Source: CAYQQK01 sp964420065 (GTDB lineage Bacteria > Bacillota > Dethiobacteria > DTU022). Taken from it: a stretch of 26,294 bases of DNA. Each line of letters opens with the position of its first letter. Position 1 is the first letter of the stretch. The translations under genes were made by a program, and so were the position numbers. The notes beneath the pieces are model-generated. The model did not search any database, was not told where the DNA came from, and saw only the letters and a program-made list of their open reading frames with translations. The stretch is from contig CAYQQK010000023.1 of assembly GCA_964420065.1 (NCBI GenBank), forward strand, positions 1-26,294, given 5' to 3'. This document shows, one piece after another, positions 15,030 through 22,880 of this stretch.

Positions 15030-16117
15030 AAAAAGAACCGCTGGCTGCGCTGGCCTGGAAGAAAAGAAAGCTGGTACTGCTGGACCAGACTGCGCTGCCC
15101 GGCCGGATCTGTTACCGGGAATGCGACAGCGCCGCCGCAGTGGCCGGCGCCATTGAAAGGATGATCGTCCGGGGAGCTCCGGCTATCGGTATCAGTGCCG
15201 CCTTTGGACTGGTTCTGGCGGTACGGGAGGCGGCGGATCGGGGAGCCGAACCGGCGGAATTACTGCAGCCCATGGAAAGAGCGGCGGCGTTGTTACTGCG
15301 TTCCCGTCCCACTGCGGTCAATCTGGCCTGGGCGGTGAAACGTATTGAAGACCGTCTGGCGGCAATTCTGGCTGAAGGCAAGGTAAAAACGGCAAACGCT
15401 GCAGTACGGGGCCTGGAGGCGGAAGCCCTGGCCATTTTACGAGAAGATGCCGCCATCAACCGGCGCATCGGTGACTACGGGGCCGAGCTGGTTCCGCCAA
15501 ACGCGTCTATATTGACCCATTGCAATGCTGGCGCACTGGCTACCGGCGGTTACGGGACTGCCCTGGGAGTGATCCGTTCCGCCTGGAATCAAGGTAAAAA
15601 TCCATTCGTCTATGCCGGCGAAACCCGTCCTTTACTCCAGGGGGCTCGTCTGACGACCCTGGAGCTGCACCGGGAAGGGATCCCGGTGACTCTGGTGACC
15701 GATAACAGTACCGGCCATCTCATGGCCCGGGGCAGGGTGGACATGGTTATAGTTGGGGCGGATCGCATCGCTGCCAACGGCGATACCGCCAACAAAATCG
15801 GCACCTACAATCTGGCCGTGCAGGCCTGGTACCATAATCTCCCTTTTTATATTGCCGCCCCTTTGTCTACGGTTGATCGCGATACTGTCTCGGGTCAGGA
15901 GATCGTGATCGAGGAACGTTCCCCATCCGAAGTGACCTCTTATGGGGGATATCGGGTGGTGCCGGAAGGGGTGCCGGTTTTGAACCCGGCCTTTGATGTT
16001 ACGCCGGCCGCTTTGATCAGGGCGATCATCACCGAAAAGGGGATCGTATCCCGGCCTGACCGGGAAAAGATCACGGCATTGTTTCATCGCTATGAGAGTA
16101 TTGACGAACTATCCTGA
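15026..16117 (+). CDS. mtnA: S-methyl-5-thioribose-1-phosphate isomerase
   Basis: Converts methylthioribose-1-phosphate to methylthioribulose-1-phosphate in methionine salvage; related to eIF2B. Visible marks: MIVRGAPAIGISAAFG (~46-61), SRPTAVNLAWAV, catalytic C166 in THCNAGALATGGYGTALG, and catalytic D246 in VIVGADRIAANGDTANKIGTY. The Cys-Asp spacing of 80 equals that of B. subtilis MtnA. Start is GTG, seven bases behind GAGG and overlapping the preceding stop. The last codons (DELS, stop) fall inside a short palindromic repeat-like element, so the C terminus may have been remodelled. No later methionine-salvage genes (mtnB/C/D/K/W or an aldolase) are present in the window. Confidence 0.94.
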   Translation: MKKEPLAALAWKKRKLVLLDQTALPGRICYRECDSAAAVAGAIERMIVRGAPAIGISAAFGLVLAVREAADRGAEPAELLQPMERAAALLLRSRPTAVNLAWAVKRIEDRLAAILAEGKVKTANAAVRGLEAEALAILREDAAINRRIGDYGAELVPPNASILTHCNAGALATGGYGTALGVIRSAWNQGKNPFVYAGETRPLLQGARLTTLELHREGIPVTLVTDNSTGHLMARGRVDMVIVGADRIAANGDTANKIGTYNLAVQAWYHNLPFYIAAPLSTVDRDTVSGQEIVIEERSPSEVTSYGGYRVVPEGVPVLNPAFDVTPAALIRAIITEKGIVSRPDREKITALFHRYESIDELS

Positions 16118-16132
16118 GCAAAGCGAAGGATC
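16110..16132 (+). repeat. REP-like palindromic element at the mtnA stop
   Basis: ATCCTGAGCAAAGCGAAGGAT is an imperfect palindrome (arms ATCCT/AGGAT, inner GC-containing turn) and closely resembles the widespread intergenic motif family CCTGAGC-AAGCGAAGGAT. The mtnA stop codon TGA lies inside it. Only one copy was seen in this window. Confidence 0.5.
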
Positions 16133-16186
16133 CTGTTTTGCTCGAGAAAATTTTACTTCGAGGAAACAGGCAGGGGAGGGAGATAA

Positions 16187-17539
16187 GTGGCGGAAACAAT
16201 TTTGATTCGCGGTGCGTTGATCATCCCGATGGATGATACCGTGCCTGCTTTCTTTCGGGGGGATCTATTGGTGGATGAGGGTCGGATCGCCGCCATCCGT
16301 CGTATGCCGGATTCGCCGTCGGAGTCCGGTGCTCGCCGGCAAGCTGCCTCGCCTGCCGGATCCAGGCCGCCAGTAGTGGACCGGACCGTCGACGGCCGCG
16401 AACTTGTACTGATGCCGGGTTTTGTAAACGCTCACGGCCACGCGGCGATGAGCCTTTTTCGGGGTTATGCCGACGATTTACCTCTGATGGCATGGCTGGA
16501 AGAAAAGATCTGGCCCGCCGAGGCAAATTTGGACGAAGAAGATGTCTATTGGGGAACCATGCTCAGCATCGTTGAAATGCTTAAAGGTGGCACCACCACC
16601 TTTAGCGATATGTATTTCTTCATGGACCGGGTGGCCGGGGCGGTTGCCGAAAGCGGTATCCGGGCGGTTCTGGCCCGGGGTTTGATCGGGGCGGAAGGGA
16701 GCGATGATGCCCTGGCTGATTCGGAACGTTTCGCCGGGGAGTGGCATGGTCGCGCCGACGGGCGGGTCAACGTCCATTTGGGGCCGCACGCCCCCTACAC
16801 CTGCCCTCCCGCTTTCCTGCACCGGGTCATGGAAGTTGCGGCACGCACCGGCCGGCCGATGCAGATCCACCTTGCCGAAACCGTGGGGGAGGTGGAACGC
16901 AGCCTGGCCGAACACGGTTGTTCCCCGGTGCAGCACCTGAAACGCCTGGGTTTTTTCCAGTACCCGGTTACTGCGGCTCATTGCGTGCATCTAGACGAGG
17001 CCGATATCGCCACATTGGCGGCCGGCAGCATCGGAGTAGCGCATAACCCCGGCAGCAATCTCAAGCTGGGCAGCGGGGTGGCCCCGGTGCTGAAGATGCT
17101 TGAGGCCGGGATCAAGGTCGGCCTGGGTACGGACGGAGCTGGAAGTAACAATAACCTGGACCTGCTTGAAGAGATGCGTCTGGCTGCCCTGTTGGCCAAA
17201 GGTCTTTCCTTTGACCCGACCCGGATGCCGGCCCTGACCGCCCTTGAAATGGCTACCGCCGGCGGGGCTGAAGCTTTATTTTTACCCCGGGTAGGCCGGT
17301 TGAAAGAGGGCTGGTGCGCCGATGTGATCGGTTTTAAAACCGATGTTCCGCATTTGAATCCACTTTTCGATCCGGCGGCCCACATTGTTTACGCCGCGGC
17401 TGCGGCCGGTGTTTCGCTGGTGATCGTTGACGGAAAAATTCTAGTCGAGGGGGGCCGATTGACCGGTCTGGACGAAGAGAAAATAATCGCCGAAGCATCC
17501 CGCCGGGCTTACCGCTTGACCGGGGAAGAGCCGTTATAG
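16187..17539 (+). CDS. mtaD: 5-methylthioadenosine / S-adenosylhomocysteine deaminase-type amidohydrolase
   Basis: Metal-dependent amidohydrolase that deaminates MTA, SAH or related adenosines to the inosine form. Metal and catalytic residues: H83 and H85 in NAHGHAAM, H201 in HAPYTCPP, H228 and E231 in HLAETVGEVE, H265 in AAHCVHLD, D316 in VGLGTDGAGSNNNLDLLEEMR; VAHNPGSNLKLGSG is also typical. Length 450 residues against the usual ~430, the excess being a Ser/Pro/Arg-rich insert at ~43-66 in the N-terminal beta sandwich. GTG start with GGGGAGGG upstream. Placed after the phosphorylase and mtnA, so MTA is the likely substrate; SAH or 5'-deoxyadenosine are alternatives. Confidence 0.9.
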   Translation: MAETILIRGALIIPMDDTVPAFFRGDLLVDEGRIAAIRRMPDSPSESGARRQAASPAGSRPPVVDRTVDGRELVLMPGFVNAHGHAAMSLFRGYADDLPLMAWLEEKIWPAEANLDEEDVYWGTMLSIVEMLKGGTTTFSDMYFFMDRVAGAVAESGIRAVLARGLIGAEGSDDALADSERFAGEWHGRADGRVNVHLGPHAPYTCPPAFLHRVMEVAARTGRPMQIHLAETVGEVERSLAEHGCSPVQHLKRLGFFQYPVTAAHCVHLDEADIATLAAGSIGVAHNPGSNLKLGSGVAPVLKMLEAGIKVGLGTDGAGSNNNLDLLEEMRLAALLAKGLSFDPTRMPALTALEMATAGGAEALFLPRVGRLKEGWCADVIGFKTDVPHLNPLFDPAAHIVYAAAAAGVSLVIVDGKILVEGGRLTGLDEEKIIAEASRRAYRLTGEEPL

Positions 17540-17592
17540 GACCGATGATGAATTTAGCCGGTGACTTGATCAAGAACGGAGAACCTAATTTT

Positions 17593-18384
17593 ATGACTGC
17601 CAATTTACTTATTACCAACGACGACGGTATCTATGCCGAGGGCATCATGGCCCTTTGCCAGGCTCTTACCGAACCGGCCGGATCCGGAAAGCACTATAAC
17701 CTCACGGTGGTGGCCCCAAACCACGAGCAGAGTGCTGTCGGTCACGCCATCACCATGCACCGGCCTTTGCGGGTCGAAAAAGTACGTTTTTTGCACAACC
17801 CAGGACTGAAGGGCTTTTCAGTTAATGGCACCCCGTCCGATTGTGTTAAACTGGCGGTTGAAGCGATCCTTCCCGAGCGCCCCGATCTGGTCATTTCCGG
17901 GATCAACCGGGGTGCAAATCTCGGCACCGATGTACTCTATTCCGGGACGGTCTCGGCGGCGGTAGAGGCAATTATTTTGGGTGTTCCCGGCATGGCGGTT
18001 TCCCTGACCGAAGGGGAAACCGGTGATTTTACCATTGCCGCCGCTTTCGTGCATGAACTGGTTCCGTATCTGCTCTCCAACCCGCTTCCGGCGGGGACAC
18101 TGCTGAACGTGAATGTACCACCGGGTGCCACCGGCGGAATTCGGGGCGCCCGTGTGACCCGCTTGGGCCGGCGCCGTTACCAGAACATTTTCGAAGAACG
18201 CACTGACCCCCGCGGGCGAAGTTATTACTGGATGGCCGGGGAACTGATCAACGAGGCCGAAGAAGAGGATACCGATGTGACGGCAATCGCCCAGGGTTAT
18301 ATCGCGATCACGCCGGTCCACTTTAACCTGACCAACGATCATTATTTACCGCACCTGAAACACCTTCTCAGCGGGCTGCTTTAG
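17593..18384 (+). CDS. surE: 5'/3'-nucleotidase SurE
   Basis: Metal-dependent phosphatase acting on nucleoside monophosphates (and sometimes short polyphosphate). Family marks appear in order: LLITNDDGIYAEGI with metal ligands D10 and D11, VVAPNHEQSAVGHAIT with S47, SVNGTPSDCVKLA, and DLVISGINRGANLGTDVLYSGTVSAA with N105. Length 263 residues is typical. ATG at 17593 has GGAG 11 bases upstream; the longer in-frame ATG at 17545 adds 16 residues absent from the family. Lies 53 bases after the deaminase gene and probably shares its transcript, linking it to nucleoside salvage (inference). Confidence 0.94.
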   Translation: MTANLLITNDDGIYAEGIMALCQALTEPAGSGKHYNLTVVAPNHEQSAVGHAITMHRPLRVEKVRFLHNPGLKGFSVNGTPSDCVKLAVEAILPERPDLVISGINRGANLGTDVLYSGTVSAAVEAIILGVPGMAVSLTEGETGDFTIAAAFVHELVPYLLSNPLPAGTLLNVNVPPGATGGIRGARVTRLGRRRYQNIFEERTDPRGRSYYWMAGELINEAEEEDTDVTAIAQGYIAITPVHFNLTNDHYLPHLKHLLSGLL

Positions 18385-18500
18385 GTAGTGGTGCGGGATA
18401 CGGGCATTTTGATACATACTGAACCCCGTCCCGTCCAAAACATAAACGCCGGCGCCGCCTCATAAACTAGGGAGTCAAGTTTGAGGGGGCGGAATTGTCC

Positions 18501-19163
18501 ATGTTCCGGATCCGGCGCAGTCGTGAACAGCTTTCCCTGGTGGTTGCGGGAATCTTTGTCCTGCTTACTTTTATCGTGAGCCTCTATAACCTTAACCCGG
18601 ACCGCCCCGGCCGAGAAATCCCAGCGTCGGAACAACTGCGCCGGGCCCTGCAAGCGCTCCAGGAAGCCCCTGCCTTTACTCTAAGCGTCGAAGAATGCGC
18701 CCCCGGGTATTGTCTCATGTTCCATGGAAAAGTCGAGGGAACAACCCGGATGACCGGTTATCTGGAAGAGTTTGAGCTGGAAGTGATGCTCGAGGAGGAC
18801 CAACTTTTTGTCAAAAGGCAAGGTGATAATTGCTGGCAGACAGCCGAAAAGCTGCAATTGGAGAGCCTTGGCAGTTTACTTTTAAATCCGCTTCAAATTC
18901 TTAACCTGTTCAATTTTGATGATGAAAAAATTACGGAAGGAAATAAAACTACAGTAAACGGTATTTCCTGCCGCACTTTTTCCCTTCAGGTCCTGGAGGA
19001 AAACGTGATCCGGCTTCTTTTTCCGGAGGTCCCCTTGATAGCTGTTCAAGAGGTGCTTTTGACGACAGCGCTGGCGGGGGGGAGCCTAAAAAAGTTAACG
19101 ATACACCTCGAGCTGGCCGGATCCGGGAACAAATTCATCAAACGTAGTTGTATCATTGATTGA
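18501..19163 (+). CDS. Hypothetical membrane-anchored extracellular protein
   Basis: Not recognised by family. A short basic head is followed by one membrane helix (LSLVVAGIFVLLTFIVSLYNL, residues ~10-30) and a ~190-residue outer domain with alternating beta-like stretches (FTLSVEECAPGYCLMFHGKV, YLEEFELEVMLEEDQLFVKR, LKKLTIHLELAGSG). The layout recalls LolA/LppX-like lipid-binding folds and Firmicutes outer-surface domains that bind partners, but this is only a resemblance in pattern. No lipobox. Start ATG 18501 (in-frame TTG at 18495 also possible) behind GAGGGGGCGGA. Follows surE by 116 bases. Confidence 0.7.
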   Translation: MFRIRRSREQLSLVVAGIFVLLTFIVSLYNLNPDRPGREIPASEQLRRALQALQEAPAFTLSVEECAPGYCLMFHGKVEGTTRMTGYLEEFELEVMLEEDQLFVKRQGDNCWQTAEKLQLESLGSLLLNPLQILNLFNFDDEKITEGNKTTVNGISCRTFSLQVLEENVIRLLFPEVPLIAVQEVLLTTALAGGSLKKLTIHLELAGSGNKFIKRSCIID

Positions 19164-19510
19164 CAGATTATAACTGCAGGGTTGAAATTGAAGCTGAACG
19201 CAAAAAAAGAAAGGATTTTTCAAGATCAAAAGGGAATAACATAACCAGGAAAAAAAGATCAATTGCTCCGTGAACGGATGAAACAGGACCGGCCATAGAA
19301 TAAAATTGAGCAGAATTTACTCACCCGGCAGGGCAAGCCAATACCGTAGTATTTTGAACGGTTTATTTAAAGCAAACCTCTGCAGCTTTAAAAAAAATAC
19401 ATAAAACCGAGTTTTCCACAGAAGTCGGGTTAGACCTGTAAATTTTACCCGTTTATTATCGGTGGAGCATCCGTCCCTAAACGTTTCTCTTTCCCTTTTC
19501 CGGGCCGGTA
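19164..19510. other. A+T-rich intergenic region upstream of sensor kinase
   Basis: About 350 bases with several A runs and no plausible gene. One TTTTCCACA at 19412-19420 matches the loose DnaA-box consensus but is isolated. A TATTAT string near 19455 could be a -10 but has no fitting -35. Presumably holds the promoter of the kinase gene. Confidence 0.45.
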
Positions 19511-21073
19511 ATGCCGGTGCTCCGAAAGGAAAGATTGAACTTGCTGCATCACCCGCGCAGTCTTTCCGGGCGAATTTATTTAACGGTAAATCTGCTGGTC
19601 CTATTACTGGTAATCTTACTTGGTTATGAGAAATGTTATCGCCACTACGAACAAGAGTTAAATCATGTCTATCAAGATCTTGAATACACGGCTGCTGAAA
19701 TGGACCGGGCTGTTTCGAGTCTATGGTTGCAGATACAGGTTTTGGAAAATGATCCCGGGCATCACTACGACGAAAAGATCTCCGCTTTAAACGCCATTCT
19801 CAAGCCGGTTTTGGAAGATCTGTCCCGTCGGAGTGAGGTTTCCCTCTGCTACTATTCCTACGCCCTTAAGAGTGACATTGCTGTTGTCCCCGCAAATGGC
19901 GTCTCCACCGTAGCAGAAAGTGTTGAAACGAATCCTGGGGCTGTTGAACTATGTTTGCAAGAAAATCGCCATGCTTCTGCACCGCCAACTTTTCCGGGGG
20001 GAAAACAGGTTTCTTACACCCTGCCGGTGCACCGTAAAGGACAACGCGTCGGCTTGATCAAGGCCACTGTTCTAAAGAGCTATTACGACCTTATTTTTAC
20101 CGACGGAATGTTCCTTGACATCGGTCTGCTCTTGTTGATTCTGGCGGCCGGTATTTGTTGTGCCCTCTACATTTCGCGTACGATCCGGGCCGCGACCGCT
20201 TTATTGGGCGCTCATCTTGATTCCTTTCATGAGCACCCACCATGTCATGTTGTACCGACTACGATCATGGAAGAGATACCCGCAGAATTTATCCCGTTGT
20301 TCAAAAAATATTCCCAAATGGCAGGGCGCATCCAGGAGCTGGTCCGTGAACTGGCTTTGTCCGTACGCTTGTCCGCATTCGGTGAAACGATTGTAGTGAT
20401 CGCCCATGAAATCAGAAACCCCCTGGCAATAATTAAAGCCGCAACCGAGATCGGGATGGTTACAACCGATCCGGAGCAACAGCAGCTGCTGTTTGGGCGA
20501 ATCGATAACGCCGGCGATAATATCAATGCCCTGTTAAATCGCTACCTGGCTCTGGCCCGGGATCCTTTGAACGTCAACGAAGAAATCAATGTGCAGTTGG
20601 CCTTGGAAGAGGTGCTTTCCATGTTGCAACCCTTGTTCCGGAAAAAGGGGATCCGTCTCAAGAGCAGTTATCCGATCGACGCGCCATTAATCATCGGAGA
20701 CCGCCTTGCCCTGAAACAGGCTTTGATGAACCTGATCGTCAACGCCGTGGAGGCGTCACCGGTGCAGGGATTGATTACTCTTGGCCTGTTCGTAAGCGAT
20801 GTTGCCGTTGAACTGCGTCTTTCCGATTCGGGGCCGGGTATTCCCCATGAGATCCGGCACCAAATTTTCAATCGTTTTTTTACAACCAAAGGAGATCGGG
20901 GTGTCGGGATCGGTCTTGCCCTGGCCAGCAGCATCATCCGCAAGCATGGTGGGAAGATCTGGTTTGAATCGAAAGAAGATTACGGGACCACTTTTATCGT
21001 GCAACTACCGGCCGTTGACGAAAATATTTTTTCAAACCAAAAGGATATGGCCGTTGCAGAACGAATAGATTAA
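19511..21073 (+). CDS. Sensor histidine kinase
   Basis: Membrane-bound two-component sensor. A first membrane helix (IYLTVNLLVLLLVILLGY, ~22-39) precedes an extracellular region to ~200, a second helix (IGLLLLILAAGICCALYI, ~204-221), then a linker, HisKA domain with phospho-acceptor H299 in VVIAHEIRNPLAIIKA, N box with N407 in ALMNLIVNAVEAS, DSGPGIP (D439), FNRFFTTK and VGIGLALASSIIRKHGGKI. No response-regulator gene lies next to it, so its partner is elsewhere. ATG at 19511 has no good ribosome site; a TTG at 19541 behind AAAGGA is an alternative that loses ten residues. A strong terminator follows, separating it from the TRAP genes. Confidence 0.93.
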   Translation: MPVLRKERLNLLHHPRSLSGRIYLTVNLLVLLLVILLGYEKCYRHYEQELNHVYQDLEYTAAEMDRAVSSLWLQIQVLENDPGHHYDEKISALNAILKPVLEDLSRRSEVSLCYYSYALKSDIAVVPANGVSTVAESVETNPGAVELCLQENRHASAPPTFPGGKQVSYTLPVHRKGQRVGLIKATVLKSYYDLIFTDGMFLDIGLLLLILAAGICCALYISRTIRAATALLGAHLDSFHEHPPCHVVPTTIMEEIPAEFIPLFKKYSQMAGRIQELVRELALSVRLSAFGETIVVIAHEIRNPLAIIKAATEIGMVTTDPEQQQLLFGRIDNAGDNINALLNRYLALARDPLNVNEEINVQLALEEVLSMLQPLFRKKGIRLKSSYPIDAPLIIGDRLALKQALMNLIVNAVEASPVQGLITLGLFVSDVAVELRLSDSGPGIPHEIRHQIFNRFFTTKGDRGVGIGLALASSIIRKHGGKIWFESKEDYGTTFIVQLPAVDENIFSNQKDMAVAERID

Positions 21074-21141
21074 TACAAGGCAGCCCGAAGAATCCGGTTG
21101 CCTGCGGTAGGACGGTAGAACGGTAGCTATGGAGAAAGCTT

Positions 21142-21160
21142 TCGGGCCGTTGCGGCCCGA
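21142..21160 (+). terminator. G+C-rich hairpin before the main terminator
   Basis: TCGGGCCG TTG CGGCCCGA: 8-bp stem, 3-base loop, weak T content after it. Together with the hairpin at 21176 it forms a double structure after the kinase gene. Confidence 0.5.
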
Positions 21161-21175
21161 TTGTGCTTGTGTTCT

Positions 21176-21199
21176 ACACTCCTCCTGGAGTGTTTTTTT
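21176..21199 (+). terminator. Intrinsic terminator after the sensor kinase gene
   Basis: Perfect stem ACACTCC / GGAGTGT with loop TCCT, followed at once by a T run (seven or more Ts including the stem end). Confidence 0.92.
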
Positions 21200-21312
21200 A
21201 TTGGTCGTGAGGCAACGTGATGGTTTTTAGAGATCACCGCAATAGCACTGCAACCAGAGACCGCCAACAAAGAGCAAGAGAAGTTAGATCGAGAAACAGG
21301 AGGAGGGCAAAA

Positions 21313-22368
21313 ATGATCCGGATAATAAAATGGATGGCAGTTCTGTTGGCGACAGGGGTGTTCCTGGTGTTGGCTGCCGGTTGCGGCACGAATGGAGAAA
21401 AACCAACGGCGCAGTCCTACACCCTTTCTCTAGCCCACTTTTTCCCGCCGGCCCATCCGGCCGAAACAGAGTTAATCCGTTCCTGGGCTGAAGCAATCGC
21501 TGAAGCGACCGACGGGCGGGTGATGGTGGACAGTTATCCGGGTGAGCAGTTGTACAAGGCAGCAGACATCTATGAAGGGGTAGTGAACGGCGCGGCCGAC
21601 ATCGGCCTCTCCTGCTTTGCCTATACCCGCGGGCGTTTTCCGGTGCTGGAAGTGTTCGAGCTGCCGGGAATCATTTACCCCAATTCTCGGGTGGCAAGCA
21701 TGACCGCATGGGAAGGAATCAAAGCGCTCAATCCGGCAGAGGTCCAGGACACCAAGCTGCTCATGGTCTTGGCTACCGGCCCGGGAGATCTTTTTACCAC
21801 CACCCCGGTCAGTTGTCTCGAAGATTTGCAGGGGTTAAAAATCCGTGCTACCGGCTTAAGTGCTGAAACCTTGCGTATTCTGGGAGCGGTTCCCGATGCC
21901 ATGCCCCAATCCGATGCCTATGAAGCCTTGCAACGCGGTCTGGTGCAGGGGAACCTATCTCCGGTGGAGGTACTGCAGGGATGGCGCCATGCCGAGGTGA
22001 CCCAGTATTTAACCGAAACGCCGTTCATTTATAACACTCTATTCTTTGTCACCATGAATCGGGATAAATGGGATTCGTTTCCCGCCGACATTCAGGAGAC
22101 GATTGATACGGTCACCGAAAAAATATTCACGGAAGTGGCGATCGGCCTCTGGGATAAACAGAACCAGGATGCCTTGCAATGGGCTTTGGAAGAACAGGAG
22201 ATGCAACTGATCCAGCTCACCGAGGAGGAAACGGCACGTTGGATCGAGCTGATTAAACCGATTCAGGAAGACTTCGTCGCCAAAATGGACGCGCAGGGCC
22301 AGGATGGCCGCCTTATTCTAGAAACGGTGCAAACGCTGGCCGAAGAATACGCGCACCTTTACCGGTAG
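21313..22368 (+). CDS. TRAP transporter solute-binding lipoprotein (DctP family)
   Basis: Extracytoplasmic receptor of a sodium-coupled TRAP transporter, usually for organic acids. A signal peptide ends in lipobox LAAGC (Cys24), so it is a lipoprotein as expected in a Gram-positive cell. Receptor marks: YTLSLAHFFPPAHPAETEL, GAADIGLSCFAYTRGRFPV, DLQGLKIRATGLSAETLRILGAVPDAMPQSDAYEALQRG, where the conserved Arg of KIR normally binds the ligand carboxylate. Length ~351 residues is normal. ATG 21313 has GGAGGAGGG seven bases upstream, so in-frame ATGs back to 21217 are not used. First of three TRAP genes; ligand unknown. Confidence 0.92.
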   Translation: MIRIIKWMAVLLATGVFLVLAAGCGTNGEKPTAQSYTLSLAHFFPPAHPAETELIRSWAEAIAEATDGRVMVDSYPGEQLYKAADIYEGVVNGAADIGLSCFAYTRGRFPVLEVFELPGIIYPNSRVASMTAWEGIKALNPAEVQDTKLLMVLATGPGDLFTTTPVSCLEDLQGLKIRATGLSAETLRILGAVPDAMPQSDAYEALQRGLVQGNLSPVEVLQGWRHAEVTQYLTETPFIYNTLFFVTMNRDKWDSFPADIQETIDTVTEKIFTEVAIGLWDKQNQDALQWALEEQEMQLIQLTEEETARWIELIKPIQEDFVAKMDAQGQDGRLILETVQTLAEEYAHLYR

Positions 22369-22391
22369 CATAAAGAATTGGGGAGAAGGGT

Positions 22392-22880
22392 ATGAAAATA
22401 ATGACAACCGTCATCAACCGGATCGGAGAGTTCTTCGATCGCCTGGCCGGGTTGATCCTGGTGCTGGTAATGCTGCTGGCGGTTACCAATATCCTGCTGC
22501 GGGCACTCATTAACCGCCCCATCCTGGGAACGTATGAGTTTGTCGGCTATTTAACCGCCACGGCAATCGGGCTTTCCCTGGCCGGTTGTGCTTCTCAGGG
22601 AGGTCATATTGCCGTAGGAGTACTGGTAGACCGTCTACCGCCCCGGATGCAGAAACTGATCGAGTTGCTCCTCAATCTACCGGTCCTGGGGTTTTTAAGC
22701 CTGGCGGCGTACCAGCTCTTCCGCCATGCCGGGCGCATTGCTCTCAACGGTGAAGTTGCACCGACCACCGAATTGCCGTTTTATCCTTTCGTCTATCTGG
22801 TAGCGGCGGGTTTCCTTGCTCTGGTCTTGGTTGTCGCAGGCCGCACGATCGCCCTGCTGGGACGGGAATGGCAATCATGA
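22392..22880 (+). CDS. TRAP transporter small permease (DctQ family)
   Basis: Four-helix small membrane subunit of the TRAP system. Hydrophobic segments: LAGLILVLVMLLAVTNILLRAL, YLTATAIGLSLAGCA, LLLNLPVLGFLSLAAYQLF, FYPFVYLVAAGFLALVLVVAG. The pattern ITNILLRALINRPILGTYEFVGYL with GGHIAVGVLVDRLP after it is typical of DctQ. Length 162 residues is normal. GGGGAG lies six bases before the ATG. Its stop overlaps the start of the large permease (ATGA). Confidence 0.92.
   Translation: MKIMTTVINRIGEFFDRLAGLILVLVMLLAVTNILLRALINRPILGTYEFVGYLTATAIGLSLAGCASQGGHIAVGVLVDRLPPRMQKLIELLLNLPVLGFLSLAAYQLFRHAGRIALNGEVAPTTELPFYPFVYLVAAGFLALVLVVAGRTIALLGREWQS

Noticed and set aside
16478..16990. 170-codon minus-strand open frame
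   Set aside because: Antisense shadow of the deaminase gene, whose motifs are complete on the plus strand.
17818..18342. 174-codon minus-strand open frame
   Set aside because: Antisense shadow of surE.
19412..19420. DnaA-box-like TTTTCCACA, considered as a replication origin
   Set aside because: A single loose match without a cluster, AT-rich repeats or dnaA/dnaN nearby.
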